Made by a program: the position numbers and the translations under genes. This document shows positions 53,081 to 62,326 of a stretch of 64,000 bases of DNA, one piece after another. How positions within the stretch are numbered: the stretch's first letter is position 1; each line of letters begins with the position of its first letter. Below the pieces are notes generated by a model. The model was not told where the DNA came from, ran no database searches, and saw nothing but the letters and a program-made list of their open reading frames with translations. This DNA is from Acidobacteriota bacterium. GTDB lineage: Bacteria; Acidobacteriota; Holophagae; Holophagales; Holophagaceae. The stretch lies in assembly GCA_016195985.1 (NCBI GenBank), contig JACPYP010000012.1, positions 140,027-204,026 on the forward strand. The letters run 5' to 3'.

Positions 53081-54856
53081 ATGACCCTGATTCGCTTTCT
53101 CGCCTGCCTTGGGATCCTGAGCTGCGTTGCCAGGCCCATGGAGGCTTTCGAGCCCGACAAGGATGTGCGCATTGCCTTCAAGAAGGGGGCCGTGGTAATC
53201 ACCGTGCCCACCGGAGCCCACCTGAAAAAGTCCTTTACGGGTGTCATCCTGACCTCCAAGTCGGGACACCTTGAGGTGGGGCCCTTGCCCAAGGCTGATG
53301 CAAAAGATGAATTGGATGAGGACATCTATCACGGCACCATTGCGATTCCGGTAGCCGGGCAGGGACTCGCGGGAGAAGTGAGCCTGGATGTTCAATACCA
53401 GCCCTGCACTGAAGGGACCGGTGGCACCTGCTTCCCTCCCACGACGCAGTCCCTGAAAGTGAATGCCTCCGATATTCCCGTCCTCGTGCAGGCAAAAGCC
53501 AAGGCCACATCCGAACCGGCGCCGAGGGGTGGTGCGCCGTCCAAGCCTGTGGACTCCGTGCCCGGAGCCCCGCGTGTGGAGGAAACGGTGCCAGTCGCTG
53601 CCCCTGTCGCTGTCGTTGCTCCTGGCAGCGCGGCCGCGCATTCGACTCAGCAGGGTCTGGCGGCCCTTCTGGCCATCGCCTTTCTGGCAGGCCTCGGGGC
53701 GAGCCTGACTCCTTGTGTGTATCCGATGATTCCCATCACCATGGCGATCATCGGAACAAAGGGCGGCGGCAAGATTCGCGGCTTTCTATTGTCGCTGTCG
53801 CTGGTGCTGGGTATGGCTGTGACCTATACCGCTCTGGGTACCATCGCGGCCTTGAGCGGCGCCACCTTTGGATCTTTCGCTCAGAAGCCGGCCTTCCTCA
53901 TTCCCGTCTCCATTTTGTTTGCGCTGTTCGCTCTCAGCTTGTTCGGATGGTTCGAGATCGACCTGCCCCAAAGCCTCAAGGCTAGGCTCCAGGGAGATAC
54001 CCCCCGAAAAGGTTTTGGCGGCGCCCTGGTCATGGGCCTTGTGCTTGGCCCTTTGGCGGCGCCTTGTGTCGGGCCCATTGTGGCTTCGATTCTTGTGGGC
54101 ATTGCCAAGCAAGGCCAGGTGTTCGCAGGTGGCCTGCAACTGTTCGTATTCGCTCTGGGCATGGGTGTGCTTTTCATGGCGGTGGGAACCTTCTCTTCGG
54201 CCTTGCCCCGCTCGGGTGATTGGCTGACTCGGTTGAAATCCCTTATGGGCGTGGTGGTGCTTGGTTTTGCGGCTTGGAACATCCGTCTGCTGGCGCCAGA
54301 ATGGCTGAACGCGGCCATGTGGATGGCGGTGCTCTTCGTGGCCGCCGTGGTGCTGGGCGCCTTCAGGAACGCTGAAGAGCTGGGCGCGGGGCTACAGAAG
54401 GCGCTGGGCCTGTCGCTGCTGACGGTCGGCCTCCTGTTGGGCGTCAAGGCTGTGGAGTCTGGTTTGGAGGTGTCACTGCTTCCCAAGGCTGACGCCGGGG
54501 CCAAGACAGAAGCGAGGGCTCCCTCTGTTTGGATCGAGAACGATCTGGAGGCGGCCCAGAAGAAAGCCAAGGCCGAAGGCAAACTCCTACTGATCGACAC
54601 CTACACATCCTGGTGCGCCCAATGCAAAGAGTTGGACCACAAGACCTGGCCTGATCCGCAGATCGCCGCCTGGATCAAGGCAAACGCTGTGGCTGTGCGA
54701 GTGGACTGCGAAAAGGGGCGGCCTGATTTGCAGAAGATCCTCGATATCAAATCCTATCCCACCATCATTCTGCGGGATGCCGAGGGGCGTGAACTGCGGC
54801 GCCAATTCGGCTTCCAGCCTGCGAATGAGCTGTTCTCCTGGCTCAAACGCCCTTGA
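53081..54856 (+). CDS. dsbD: Thiol:disulfide interchange protein DsbD
   Basis: 591-residue three-part electron carrier from cytoplasmic thioredoxin to the periplasm. The N-terminal domain has the YQPCTEGTGGTCFPP pair (C109, C117). The membrane part contains C212 (LTPCVYPMIPITM) and C329 (LAAPCVGPI), the two cysteines that accept electrons in the membrane. The C-terminal thioredoxin-like domain carries WCAQC (C512, C515). A signal peptide is present. GAGGACATC precedes the ATG. It would feed the TlpA-like protein from the thioredoxin system encoded just downstream. Confidence 0.95.
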   Translation: MTLIRFLACLGILSCVARPMEAFEPDKDVRIAFKKGAVVITVPTGAHLKKSFTGVILTSKSGHLEVGPLPKADAKDELDEDIYHGTIAIPVAGQGLAGEVSLDVQYQPCTEGTGGTCFPPTTQSLKVNASDIPVLVQAKAKATSEPAPRGGAPSKPVDSVPGAPRVEETVPVAAPVAVVAPGSAAAHSTQQGLAALLAIAFLAGLGASLTPCVYPMIPITMAIIGTKGGGKIRGFLLSLSLVLGMAVTYTALGTIAALSGATFGSFAQKPAFLIPVSILFALFALSLFGWFEIDLPQSLKARLQGDTPRKGFGGALVMGLVLGPLAAPCVGPIVASILVGIAKQGQVFAGGLQLFVFALGMGVLFMAVGTFSSALPRSGDWLTRLKSLMGVVVLGFAAWNIRLLAPEWLNAAMWMAVLFVAAVVLGAFRNAEELGAGLQKALGLSLLTVGLLLGVKAVESGLEVSLLPKADAGAKTEARAPSVWIENDLEAAQKKAKAEGKLLLIDTYTSWCAQCKELDHKTWPDPQIAAWIKANAVAVRVDCEKGRPDLQKILDIKSYPTIILRDAEGRELRRQFGFQPANELFSWLKRP

Positions 54857-54961
54857 TGATCGTGCCTCTCGGCAGGCCCCCGTCGGTTTCACCTGGGCCG
54901 CAACCCTCTCGCTCGCTTCAGGGGGATGGGCGGGAGGTTCATCACCCCCTTTGGATCCGCC

Positions 54962-55960
54962 ATGACATGGAACCATCGCAACCTCATCATCATCGGCACA
55001 GGGCCCGCAGGTTACACCGCGGCCATCTATGCCAGCCGGGCGGGTCTCAGGCCCCTGGTTTTCGAAGGCACTCAACCCGGGGGACAGCTCACCATCACGA
55101 CGGACGTCGAGAACTATCCAGGTTTCGCCACAGGCATCGCAGGGCCTGAACTCATGCAGGACATGCGTGAGCAGGCCCTGCGATTCGGAGCGGAGGTTCG
55201 TGCCGAGAGCGTCACAGGCATGGATCTCAAGACGCTCAGGCCCTTCGTGGTCCAGACAGAGAAGGATGCCTACACCGCCGATGCCCTGATCCTCGCCACC
55301 GGGGCTTCCGCGAAATGGCTGGGGCTCGGCAAGGATCTGGCATTAAGCCGGAGCGGAGGCGGCGTATCCGCCTGTGCCACGTGCGATGGCTTCTTTTACC
55401 GCGGGAAAGATATCGCCGTGGTAGGAGGCGGCGACACGGCCTTGGAAGAAGCGCTCTACTTGACGAAGTTCGCCGCGACGGTTCATCTCATCCACCGTCG
55501 CGACGCCTTTAGGGCATCGAAAGCGATGCAGGCGAGAGTTTTGACTCATGACAAGATCCATGTGCATTGGAACAAGACGGTCGTTGATCTGCTGACGGAT
55601 GTCCATGAAGACACATTCGGAGAGAAAGCAGAGAAACTCACCTCTGTCTGCGTGAAGGACACGGTGAGTGGAGATCTTTTCATGCTTCGAGTCGAGGGAT
55701 TATTCGTCGCCATCGGACATCAACCAAATACCCGCTTGTTTGAGGGGCAGCTCCCGCTAGACGAATCGGGTTACCTGAAGGTGGTGGAAGGATCCTCGCG
55801 CACCGCCATTCCAGGCGTTTTCGCCGCGGGGGATGTCGCGGACCACACCTATAGACAGGCCATCACAGCGGCCGGAAGTGGCTGCATGGCAGCGATCGAT
55901 GCAGAGCGATGGCTTGCTGAACACCACCTATCTTCGAAGGAGGCGCCATGTCAGGGTTGA
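54962..55960 (+). CDS. trxB: Thioredoxin reductase
   Basis: 332-residue NADPH-dependent flavoprotein. LIIIGTGPAGYTAAIYASRA is the FAD motif, CATC (C138, C141) the redox active site (VSACATCDGFFYRGK) and VVGGGDTALEEALYL the NADPH motif, with FAAGDVADHTYRQAITAAGS near the C-terminus. The start at 54962 gives the family length; the frame is open to 54926. Its end overlaps the thioredoxin gene by 13 bases. It reduces that thioredoxin, giving electrons to DsbD. Confidence 0.95.
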   Translation: MTWNHRNLIIIGTGPAGYTAAIYASRAGLRPLVFEGTQPGGQLTITTDVENYPGFATGIAGPELMQDMREQALRFGAEVRAESVTGMDLKTLRPFVVQTEKDAYTADALILATGASAKWLGLGKDLALSRSGGGVSACATCDGFFYRGKDIAVVGGGDTALEEALYLTKFAATVHLIHRRDAFRASKAMQARVLTHDKIHVHWNKTVVDLLTDVHEDTFGEKAEKLTSVCVKDTVSGDLFMLRVEGLFVAIGHQPNTRLFEGQLPLDESGYLKVVEGSSRTAIPGVFAAGDVADHTYRQAITAAGSGCMAAIDAERWLAEHHLSSKEAPCQG

Positions 55961-56265
55961 AGGTGATTCGATCTGGAGAATTGAGCCTGGCGATAGCGTC
56001 GGGAGCGGTGCTTGTGGATTTCGGGGCGCCATGGTGCGGGCCTTGCAAAGCCATGGAGCCTCTCTTGGTCGACCTTGCGCGGGAATTGGAGGGCCGGCTA
56101 TCCGTTCTCAAAGTGGATATTGATGCGGCGCCTGATGTTGCTGAGGCCTGTGGCGTCATGTCCGTTCCGACTCTGATGCTCTTCAAGGATGGGAAGAAAG
56201 TCGATGGACGCACCGGAAGTCTATCCACGAAGCAGCTCCACGCCTTTGTTCAGCCGGTTCTTTGA
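55948..56265 (+). CDS. Thioredoxin
   Basis: 105-residue cytosolic thioredoxin with VLVDFGAPWCGPCKAMEPLL (C30, C33) and the cis-proline loop VMSVPTLMLFKDGKKV. GAAGGAGGCGCC in front of the ATG is a strong ribosome site, inside the end of trxB. It shuttles electrons from the reductase to DsbD and other targets. Confidence 0.95.
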   Translation: MSGLKVIRSGELSLAIASGAVLVDFGAPWCGPCKAMEPLLVDLARELEGRLSVLKVDIDAAPDVAEACGVMSVPTLMLFKDGKKVDGRTGSLSTKQLHAFVQPVL

Positions 56266-56311
56266 GGGTGGCGAAGCAGATTCTCGCAACCCCCTTCCGA
56301 ATGAGAGGAAC

Positions 56312-57583
56312 ATGCGGTTTTCCGACTATCTCGCAGCTGAATGGAAACCGGCGCTCGGATGCACCGAACCGGCGGCCGTGGCCTGGGCCACCGCTTTGGC
56401 CGCAGGAACGGTAGATGGAGCGATCCAGCGCGTCTGCTTGACCTGTGATCCTCGGATCTATAAGAACTGCTACGCAGTCGGGCTTCCTAACTCCGAAGGG
56501 AAAACTGGCATCCTTTGGACCCTCGCCATCGGAGCCAGCTTGAACGATAGCTCGAAGGGCCTGCGAAGCTTTGAAGCCACGACACCATCAGTCCTCGCCA
56601 TAGCATCGGACCTAATGATGCGGAAGGCCATTCGTGTCGAGGTCGATGCGCGACGCAGCGAACTGTACATTGATGTGACCGTGGAAAGTGAGAATGGAAC
56701 GGGCCGGGCGGTGATTGAGCGGGAACACACCCATCTGACAGCTTTGACCCGGAATGGCGAGGACCTTTCCGTGCCCCCTCCGGCCAACGGCGACGGCACC
56801 GCTCCGATTCGGGCCAATCTCGCTGGGATGAGCATCCGAAAAATGATGGATGTTGCCCTCAGCCTCAGTCCGGATGATCGGAAGGCCCTTCGGGAGGGCA
56901 TTCGGATCAACACGGACATGGCAGTGGCAGGGATGGACTTGGTGCCGGCAAGGGTCATGCACAGGCAGTTGCGGCACGGGCCGGGGCGAGCGGAGATGTA
57001 TGTCAATGCAGGGGTCATGGCCCGCATGTCTGGTGTTGCGCGAACGGTCATGACTCTGGCCGGATCGGGCAACAAAGGTCTCACTGTGTCCATTCCCGTG
57101 TGGCTATGGGGCCGCGAGCTGGGGCTCCCGGATGAACGGATCGACGAGGCCCTGGCCATGGCCTGTCTGGTCACCTCCGCGACCACCCACCACCTAGGTA
57201 CTCTATCGGCGGCCTGCGGGTCCGCCATTGCGGCCGGGGCCGGTGTCGCGGCTGGATTGGTGATGCTTGAGGGAGGGGGCGCCGATGAGGCCGACCTCGC
57301 AGTCAGCAGCGTGGTGGGTACCCTCGCAGGAATGATCTGCGACGGTGCCAAGGTGGGGTGCGCGATGAAGACAGTGACCGGCGTAGAAGCCGCTTTCAGG
57401 GCCTCCGAATACGCGATGTCCGGCCAAGGCCTTCCTCCGACCAACGGCATCACCGGAATAGACGGGAAAACCTCGCTTGTTCACCTCGGCCTCATCATCT
57501 CCAGGGGCATGGCCGGTGTGGATACTGAGATTCTGGACATCATGCAGATAAAGCTGAAACCTCTGTTGAATCATCAGCGTTGA
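56312..57583 (+). CDS. L-cysteine desulfidase, CyuA/YhaM (UPF0597) type
   Basis: 423-residue enzyme of the serine-dehydratase-alpha-like UPF0597 group. GCTEPAAVA (C17) near the N-terminus, SAACGSA (C302) and ICDGAKVGCAMK (C343, C350) are the likely [4Fe-4S] ligands, and GSGNKGLTVSIP is the family loop. CyuA breaks L-cysteine to sulfide, ammonia and pyruvate. GAGAGGA is close to the ATG at 56312. As last gene of the redox block it points to cysteine or a cysteine-containing compound as the substrate of the pathway. Confidence 0.88.
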   Translation: MRFSDYLAAEWKPALGCTEPAAVAWATALAAGTVDGAIQRVCLTCDPRIYKNCYAVGLPNSEGKTGILWTLAIGASLNDSSKGLRSFEATTPSVLAIASDLMMRKAIRVEVDARRSELYIDVTVESENGTGRAVIEREHTHLTALTRNGEDLSVPPPANGDGTAPIRANLAGMSIRKMMDVALSLSPDDRKALREGIRINTDMAVAGMDLVPARVMHRQLRHGPGRAEMYVNAGVMARMSGVARTVMTLAGSGNKGLTVSIPVWLWGRELGLPDERIDEALAMACLVTSATTHHLGTLSAACGSAIAAGAGVAAGLVMLEGGGADEADLAVSSVVGTLAGMICDGAKVGCAMKTVTGVEAAFRASEYAMSGQGLPPTNGITGIDGKTSLVHLGLIISRGMAGVDTEILDIMQIKLKPLLNHQR

Positions 57584-57653
57584 GAAGCTGTTCGATTTCG
57601 GGCCTGCATCTCCCATCGGGTCCAGGGCTTCTCGGGCTTTGATCCTGAGCCGG

Positions 57654-58374
57654 TTACCGAAGTTTGAAGGGAAGTCCATAGGTGACCTTGTAGGCCTTTG
57701 CGACACCTCGCGGGTTAAAATTGGAAATCGGGTTTGTATTGCAGCTAGGACTGCGGGCTGAATTAGCAATTGCGGGCCTTGGGTCGATCCAACCGCAATG
57801 GTTCGACCGCTTGAATCGACGACGAGGCCTAACCACACGATTTCTTGGATTTTATGAAGTCATGCCTCTGTTGGATAAGATGGAATATGACTCAGTTTCG
57901 TAGATGGATATTCATCCATAGTCAATCTCTCCAAATCGAGAAGTTGATCATTCGGAATAGAAATTGCCTCCTGAATCCGTTTATCTCGCGACAACTCCAG
58001 TGCAAATTCCGGGTTTCGGCGAGCCAGTTCGTCCAAGCATCATTTGATGCTCTTGGGGGGCGGTGGAGTTGACTGTGGACCAAACCTAAGTTGTACCAGT
58101 TTCCAGGAAAGGAAGGCTTTGCTTTAGTCCCTGTTTCAAGAGCCAATTCCGCTTCGAAGGGCCTATTAAGTGCCAGGAGTGAGATCGCAAGGTAACCCCA
58201 TGCTTTTCCACTGAGCGGAAAATCCTTCGTGAATCTCTGGCTTGTCAGGTTCAAGGCCTGCCAATCCTCTGCCTGCATTTCAATTTCTGCACGGCTGGAC
58301 CATTCCTTTTTTGAGAGGCCAGATGGCAATTGTTGTGTTTGCATTAAGTAGGCTGTGGAGAGCAGGGGGAGCAT
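57654..58374 (-). pseudogene. Broken TPR-TonB energy-transducer-like gene
   Basis: Reading on the minus strand from ATG 58374: MLPLLSTAYLMQTQQLPSGL, then TPR-like helices (SGKAWGYLAISLLALNRPFE, GNWYNLGLVHSQLHR). A one-base loss at about 58035 shifts the frame; the right frame goes on as LDELARRNPEFALELSRDKR and reaches PSYPTEA, where TGA (57862-57860) stops it. The same frame continues as EIVWLGLVVDSSGRTIAVGS, QGPQLLIQPAVLAAIQ, and after a second frameshift near 57730 ends as YKVTYGLPFKLR. The PxYPxEA to PFKL pattern is the C-terminal TonB domain. It may once have served the nearby receptor. Confidence 0.7.
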
Positions 58375-58533
58375 CTGGACCTCATAAACCTGGGGTCTCT
58401 TCATCCAGGACAATCACGGGGCTCTCATGTCGGAAGCAGCCGCGCCTACACCGGGGGCGATGAGCGGAGCCAAGATAGCGAAATATTGAGAGAACGGAAG
58501 GCAATGCAGGCGGGATCCGACTTGAGCGGAGAG

Positions 58534-58767
58534 TTAGGCAGGTTTCGAGCCCTTGGGCGTTTCCCAGGCAAGGCGAAGATGCTTATGTGTGGCTGCGCAC
58601 TCGCGAAGGTAAAGATTGATCAAGGTTTGGTATGGAATGGTCATTTCAAGGGACAGGTTCTTGAAATACTCGAGAGTTGGTTCATCGAGACGAATGGTGA
58701 CCTGGCGCTTGAGGAGCCTGGCGTATGGATTTGGCTTGGCGTTAGAGAAATCGTAGCTTTTCCTCAT
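58534..58767 (-). CDS. brnA: BrnA-like antitoxin
   Basis: 77-residue protein downstream of and overlapping the BrnT gene (ATGA). KRQVTIRLDEPTLEYFKNLS followed by IPYQTLINLYLRECA is a ribbon-helix-helix fold as in BrnA antitoxins, with an N-terminal toxin-binding arm. It would neutralise the toxin and repress the operon. Confidence 0.85.
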   Translation of the reverse strand: MRKSYDFSNAKPNPYARLLKRQVTIRLDEPTLEYFKNLSLEMTIPYQTLINLYLRECAATHKHLRLAWETPKGSKPA

Positions 58768-59057
58768 GATTTGAACCTCCGAAGGTATTCTTGACGCTCC
58801 TGACGATCCGCCTTTTGAGCTGAGATTATTCGAATGACACCGCCTTTCGACCGGTAGCAATGGCAAACAATCAGGAGTCGTAGTGTTGAACTGAGTCCAA
58901 GAAGAATGAAACGATCCTCATCATCGGAATGGTCAGGATCAGCGATAAGTAGACCATTCTCATCAAGGAATACAGTGGAGGCCTCCTCGAAGGAGACCCG
59001 GTGCTTCTTGATGTTGCTGAGGTTCTTTGGGGAGTCCCACTCGAATCGGACGTTCAT
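58764..59057 (-). CDS. brnT: BrnT family ribonuclease toxin
   Basis: 97-residue type II toxin with the BrnT pattern: FEWDSPKNLSNIKKHRVSFE, EASTVF, DPDHSDDEDRFILLG, then a C-terminal RIISAQKADRQERQEY carrying the Arg and Tyr of the RNase-like core. It would cleave RNA and stop growth. First gene of a two-gene operon with the antitoxin. Typical brnT-brnA order. Confidence 0.92.
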   Translation of the reverse strand: MNVRFEWDSPKNLSNIKKHRVSFEEASTVFLDENGLLIADPDHSDDEDRFILLGLSSTLRLLIVCHCYRSKGGVIRIISAQKADRQERQEYLRRFKS

Positions 59058-59175
59058 GAACTACATTGTAATGCTTTTCGTGGCCGATGCCAGATGCCTA
59101 ACGATGTGGTGTGTTTGAAAGCAAGGGTATCCCCAGCGCCCTTCCTGTACTATTGTTCCGGACATCAAGGGAATC

Positions 59176-60153
59176 ATGATGGAACCTCTTTCTCCCGCCA
59201 TTGCCGCTCGCGGCCTCGTCAAGGTTTTCGATGAGATACGCGCCGTGGACGGCATCGACCTGGATGTTCCGCGAGGCGCGATCTTCGGCCTTCTCGGCCC
59301 CAACGGCGCTGGGAAGACCACCCTGCTGCGCATGTTGGCCACCCTTCTGAGGCCCGATGGAGGGTCCGCTCGGGTCATGGGCCATGATCTGGAATCCGCC
59401 TCCCAGGCTGTGCGTCGGTCCATCGCCATGACTGGCCAGTTCGCCTCCCTCGACGAGGACCTGACGGGACGGGAAAACCTGATCTTCCTAGCGAAGCTGC
59501 TGGGTTTCCGCGGCCGCTCCGCCCGGCATCGTGCAGACGAGCTGCTTAAGGCTTTCGAACTCTCGGAAGCCGCGGACCGCCAAGTGAAGGACTATTCCGG
59601 AGGCATGCGCCGCAAGCTTGATATCGCGGCATCGCTGCTGGTGGTTCCTGACATCCTGTTCCTGGATGAGCCCACCACAGGGCTGGATCCGGCCGCGCGC
59701 AAGAGCGTGTGGCGCTTGATTCGCGCGTTGGCGAACCAGGGCACGACCATCCTGCTGACCACTCAGTACCTCGAAGAGGCCGACCAGCTGGCCGAACGCA
59801 TCGCGGTGATCGACCATGGACGGAAGATCGCCGAGGGCACCAGCCGCGAGTTGAAGGCCGCCATTGGATCCAGCTTCCTGCACGTCACCCTGAGCGACCC
59901 CGCCCGGGTGGAGGAGGCCGCCCAACTCCTCGAGCAGCTATTGGCCAGCGAGGTGCAGCGCAGTCCCGAGGGTATGGCCTTGTCGGTCAGGGTGAATCCG
60001 CCGCAGCGGGCGAATCTCGCACTGACGAAGCTGGCGGAGGCGGGCATCGCCATGGACGGCTTCTCCATGGCCGCGCCCAGCCTCGACGAAGTCTTCTTCG
60101 CCCTCACGGGGCATGCGACCAATGCGGGTTCGGCGCCGGGAGAGAATGCATGA
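59176..60153 (+). CDS. ABC transporter ATP-binding protein, DrrA-like
   Basis: 325-residue ATPase of the daunorubicin-type exporter group. Walker A GPNGAGKTT at 41-49, Q-loop region TGQFASLDEDLTGRENLIFL, signature YSGGMRRKLD, Walker B LDEPTTGLD and the long C-terminal extension ending in FFALTGHATN match DrrA. ATG at 59176 or 59179 fits AAGGG. It powers export by the permease encoded next, with which it overlaps by ATGA. Confidence 0.93.
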   Translation: MMEPLSPAIAARGLVKVFDEIRAVDGIDLDVPRGAIFGLLGPNGAGKTTLLRMLATLLRPDGGSARVMGHDLESASQAVRRSIAMTGQFASLDEDLTGRENLIFLAKLLGFRGRSARHRADELLKAFELSEAADRQVKDYSGGMRRKLDIAASLLVVPDILFLDEPTTGLDPAARKSVWRLIRALANQGTTILLTTQYLEEADQLAERIAVIDHGRKIAEGTSRELKAAIGSSFLHVTLSDPARVEEAAQLLEQLLASEVQRSPEGMALSVRVNPPQRANLALTKLAEAGIAMDGFSMAAPSLDEVFFALTGHATNAGSAPGENA

Positions 60154-60953
60154 ACAGCGAAGCCACGGCCACGGTTATCCAAAGGGAAAGGCCTCCTCAG
60201 CCGGGGCCCCTGTCCAACGCCCTCGCCTTCGGTTGGCGGGCGGTCCTCAAGATCAAGCATGTGCCCGAGCAGATGTTCGATCTGGTCATGACGCCGATCA
60301 TGTTCACCCTCTTGTTTACCTATGTGTTCGGAGGGGCCCTGGCTGGATCCGCCGATCACTACATGCAGTATTTCCTGCCCGGCATCCTGGTGCAGACCGT
60401 CATCTTCAACTCCGTCTATTCCGGCATGGGGCTCTGTACCGACCTCGGCAAGGGACTCTTCGACCGGTTCCGTTCGATGCCGATCTGGCCGCTCTCGCCC
60501 TTCGCGGGCCTGATGGTTGGCGACATGCTGCGTCACCTGATCGCCTCCCTGATCATTCTGGGGGTTGGCCTTCTGCTGGGATACCGCCCGGCGGCAGGGT
60601 TTTCGGGCGTGCTGTTGGGGCTCTTGCTGCTGCTGGCGATTGGCTTCGGTGTGGGCTGGGTGTTCCTGGTGTTGGGCCTGATCATGAAGACACCCAACAC
60701 GGTGATGACCATGGCCTTCACTGGCACCATGCCACTGGTGTTTGCCTCCAACATCATGGTGGATCCCAAGACCATGCCCGGATGGTTGCGCCTCTTTGTG
60801 GAAGTGAACCCCGTTTCCTCGATGGCCTCTGCCATGCGCGATCTGATGAACGGCCAGGCTACCTGGGCGGGCATTGGACTGGCGCTTCTCACGCCCTTAA
60901 TCCTGACCCTCGTGTTGGCACCGGTCACCCTGTGGCTGTACCGGCGACGCTGA
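60150..60953 (+). CDS. ABC-2 type permease, DrrB-like
   Basis: 267-residue integral membrane protein with six hydrophobic segments. VPEQMFDLVMTPIMFTLLFT and GLFDRFRSMPIW (the ABC-2 coupling region), then a C-terminal helix ending LVLAPVTLWLYRRR. It forms an exporter of lipophilic drugs or antibiotics with the ATPase encoded upstream. Overlapping ATGA suggests coupled translation. An IS5-like remnant begins about 110 bp downstream. Confidence 0.93.
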   Translation: MNSEATATVIQRERPPQPGPLSNALAFGWRAVLKIKHVPEQMFDLVMTPIMFTLLFTYVFGGALAGSADHYMQYFLPGILVQTVIFNSVYSGMGLCTDLGKGLFDRFRSMPIWPLSPFAGLMVGDMLRHLIASLIILGVGLLLGYRPAAGFSGVLLGLLLLLAIGFGVGWVFLVLGLIMKTPNTVMTMAFTGTMPLVFASNIMVDPKTMPGWLRLFVEVNPVSSMASAMRDLMNGQATWAGIGLALLTPLILTLVLAPVTLWLYRRR

Positions 60954-61066
60954 GGAGATTCGCTAGCCTGAAAATCAGGAAACATAGACCCAGGGCGTGT
61001 TTGAGGAACTTTGGAGTATCCGGTACACCAGGAGGGGAGGGGACCCGCCCAATTTCTGGTGTACGG

Positions 61067-61640
61067 ATGAAGCCGAAACCGAGGTGGACGACGAGCAAGC
61101 AGCCGGTGATCGGCTGGAAGCTGGACCTGGCGCTGGACTCGAACTACGAGCCGGTTCGCCTGGCGGCGGTGGTCCCCTTGGAGGATCTTCCACCTCGCGC
61201 CAAGTCCAGTACTCCGGACTCATCACGACAGTTCGAACCATGCGACTTGAATCGGAGCTAAGCCGGTTCCAAACATCGGAACGAATGCTTGCAACCACCT
61301 CACCACGAAGGCGAGTCCAGGATTGCTCCTGGGGCAGATAGGGGAGTAATCAAGAATCTGATTATTGGCCGGTCCCAACCAAAGCTAAGATTCCTTGATT
61401 CAGAGCTGAGTTAGAACGCGGTCTGTTCTGGACAGTTCGGGATGAGGCGGGGTGATGCCCTCCCCACTTCTATACCAAGGATGGTGAGAGTCCGGGGGGG
61501 CGCCAGGAGCTGCCCCGGCAATCCCTTTGATGGGCACACCCTGGAAGGGCAGCTCAACCAAGTGGAACGGATCACGGGCCAGGTTCCAGCCACCACCTTC
61601 GTGGACAGAGCTCCACCTCCGCAAGCGAAGTGCGGGGAAG
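61067..61640 (+). pseudogene. Fragments of an IS5-like transposase
   Basis: Two pieces on the plus strand look like the ends of one transposase gene. The first, at 61067-61200, reads LDLALDSNYEPVRLAAVVPL after MKPKPRWTTSKQ, similar to the N-terminus of IS5 proteins. The second, near 61495-61618, reads CPGNPFDGHTL and VERITGQVPATTFVDR, a hallmark of the C-terminal catalytic part, and breaks off at the FVDR motif. The middle is missing or scrambled. The copy is inactive. GGGCGTGTTTGA near 60995 may be an old left end. Confidence 0.6.
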
Positions 61641-61674
61641 GGAATGGTCTGCAACCGGAGCTTGGCACTTCTGA

Positions 61675-62085
61675 TTAGCGTCCCGTCGGGGTTTTGAAGC
61701 AGGCTTGGAATTCCTCTCGGGCAGGGATGTCGCAGTAACAGTAGAGGCGCACTCCGCTGGGATCGGTGATGCAGAAGCTGCGATCTCCCCAGGCATGGTC
61801 CTCCAGGGGCCTCACCGGGACCAAATTGCCCCTGGTCACGAGGCGATCGTGTAAAGCATCCACATCCACTACCAGCAGGTTGAGCGTGACCCCACCCGTG
61901 AATTCCGTCTGGTCAGGGGTCTGTCGTGTCATAAAGCAGAGATTGCACCCTTCAGCAGCGCCCAGGCGCAGGACGAGGTACCAGTCACCATCAAAGGTAA
62001 TCGTTGCGTCGAAGTGCTGCTCGTAGAAGGCCCGGACAGCCTGGAGACTCGGAACTACGAAAGTGGGTGTGAGGGATTGGATCAT
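61675..62085 (-). CDS. VOC family protein, bleomycin-resistance-like
   Basis: 136-residue vicinal oxygen chelate protein. MIQSLTPTFVVPSLQAVRAF, then FMTRQTPDQTEFTGGVTLNL and WGDRSFCITDPSGVRLYCYC give the usual two beta-alpha-beta modules. Relatives bind drugs or act as dioxygenases; activity here is unknown. GGAG precedes the ATG at 62085 by 8 bases. It is next to an IS remnant, so it may have moved with mobile DNA. Confidence 0.85.
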   Translation of the reverse strand: MIQSLTPTFVVPSLQAVRAFYEQHFDATITFDGDWYLVLRLGAAEGCNLCFMTRQTPDQTEFTGGVTLNLLVVDVDALHDRLVTRGNLVPVRPLEDHAWGDRSFCITDPSGVRLYCYCDIPAREEFQACFKTPTGR

Positions 62086-62266
62086 GAGGTGACTCCATAG
62101 CGTTTCGCCGGTAGGGGGCTGGTGGGAAAGAAGAACGAATCTCAGCCGACAGATAGTGCGGAGGAAGGCTATCGGCTGACCTGAGTACCACCTATCGGAG
62201 CGCGGCGGAGAAAGGGAGCAGTTCAATCTCGAGCGGAAGGCGGAGGCGGTGCGTTGGCAATATTTG

Positions 62267-62291
62267 ATTGACCTAGTCAATGACTATGTCA
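62267..62291. promoter_or_regulatory. Tandem overlapping palindromes, probable MarR operator
   Basis: ATTGACCTAGTCAAT (62267-62281) and TGACTATGTCA (62281-62291) are two palindromes sharing one base. They lie 36 bases upstream of the ferredoxin-cytochrome gene, which is followed by a marR gene. Paired TTGAC/GTCAA arms are typical of MarR sites. Confidence 0.65.
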
Positions 62292-62326
62292 AACAATCTC
62301 GTTCGGTTGATCACGAGCGAGGGAAC

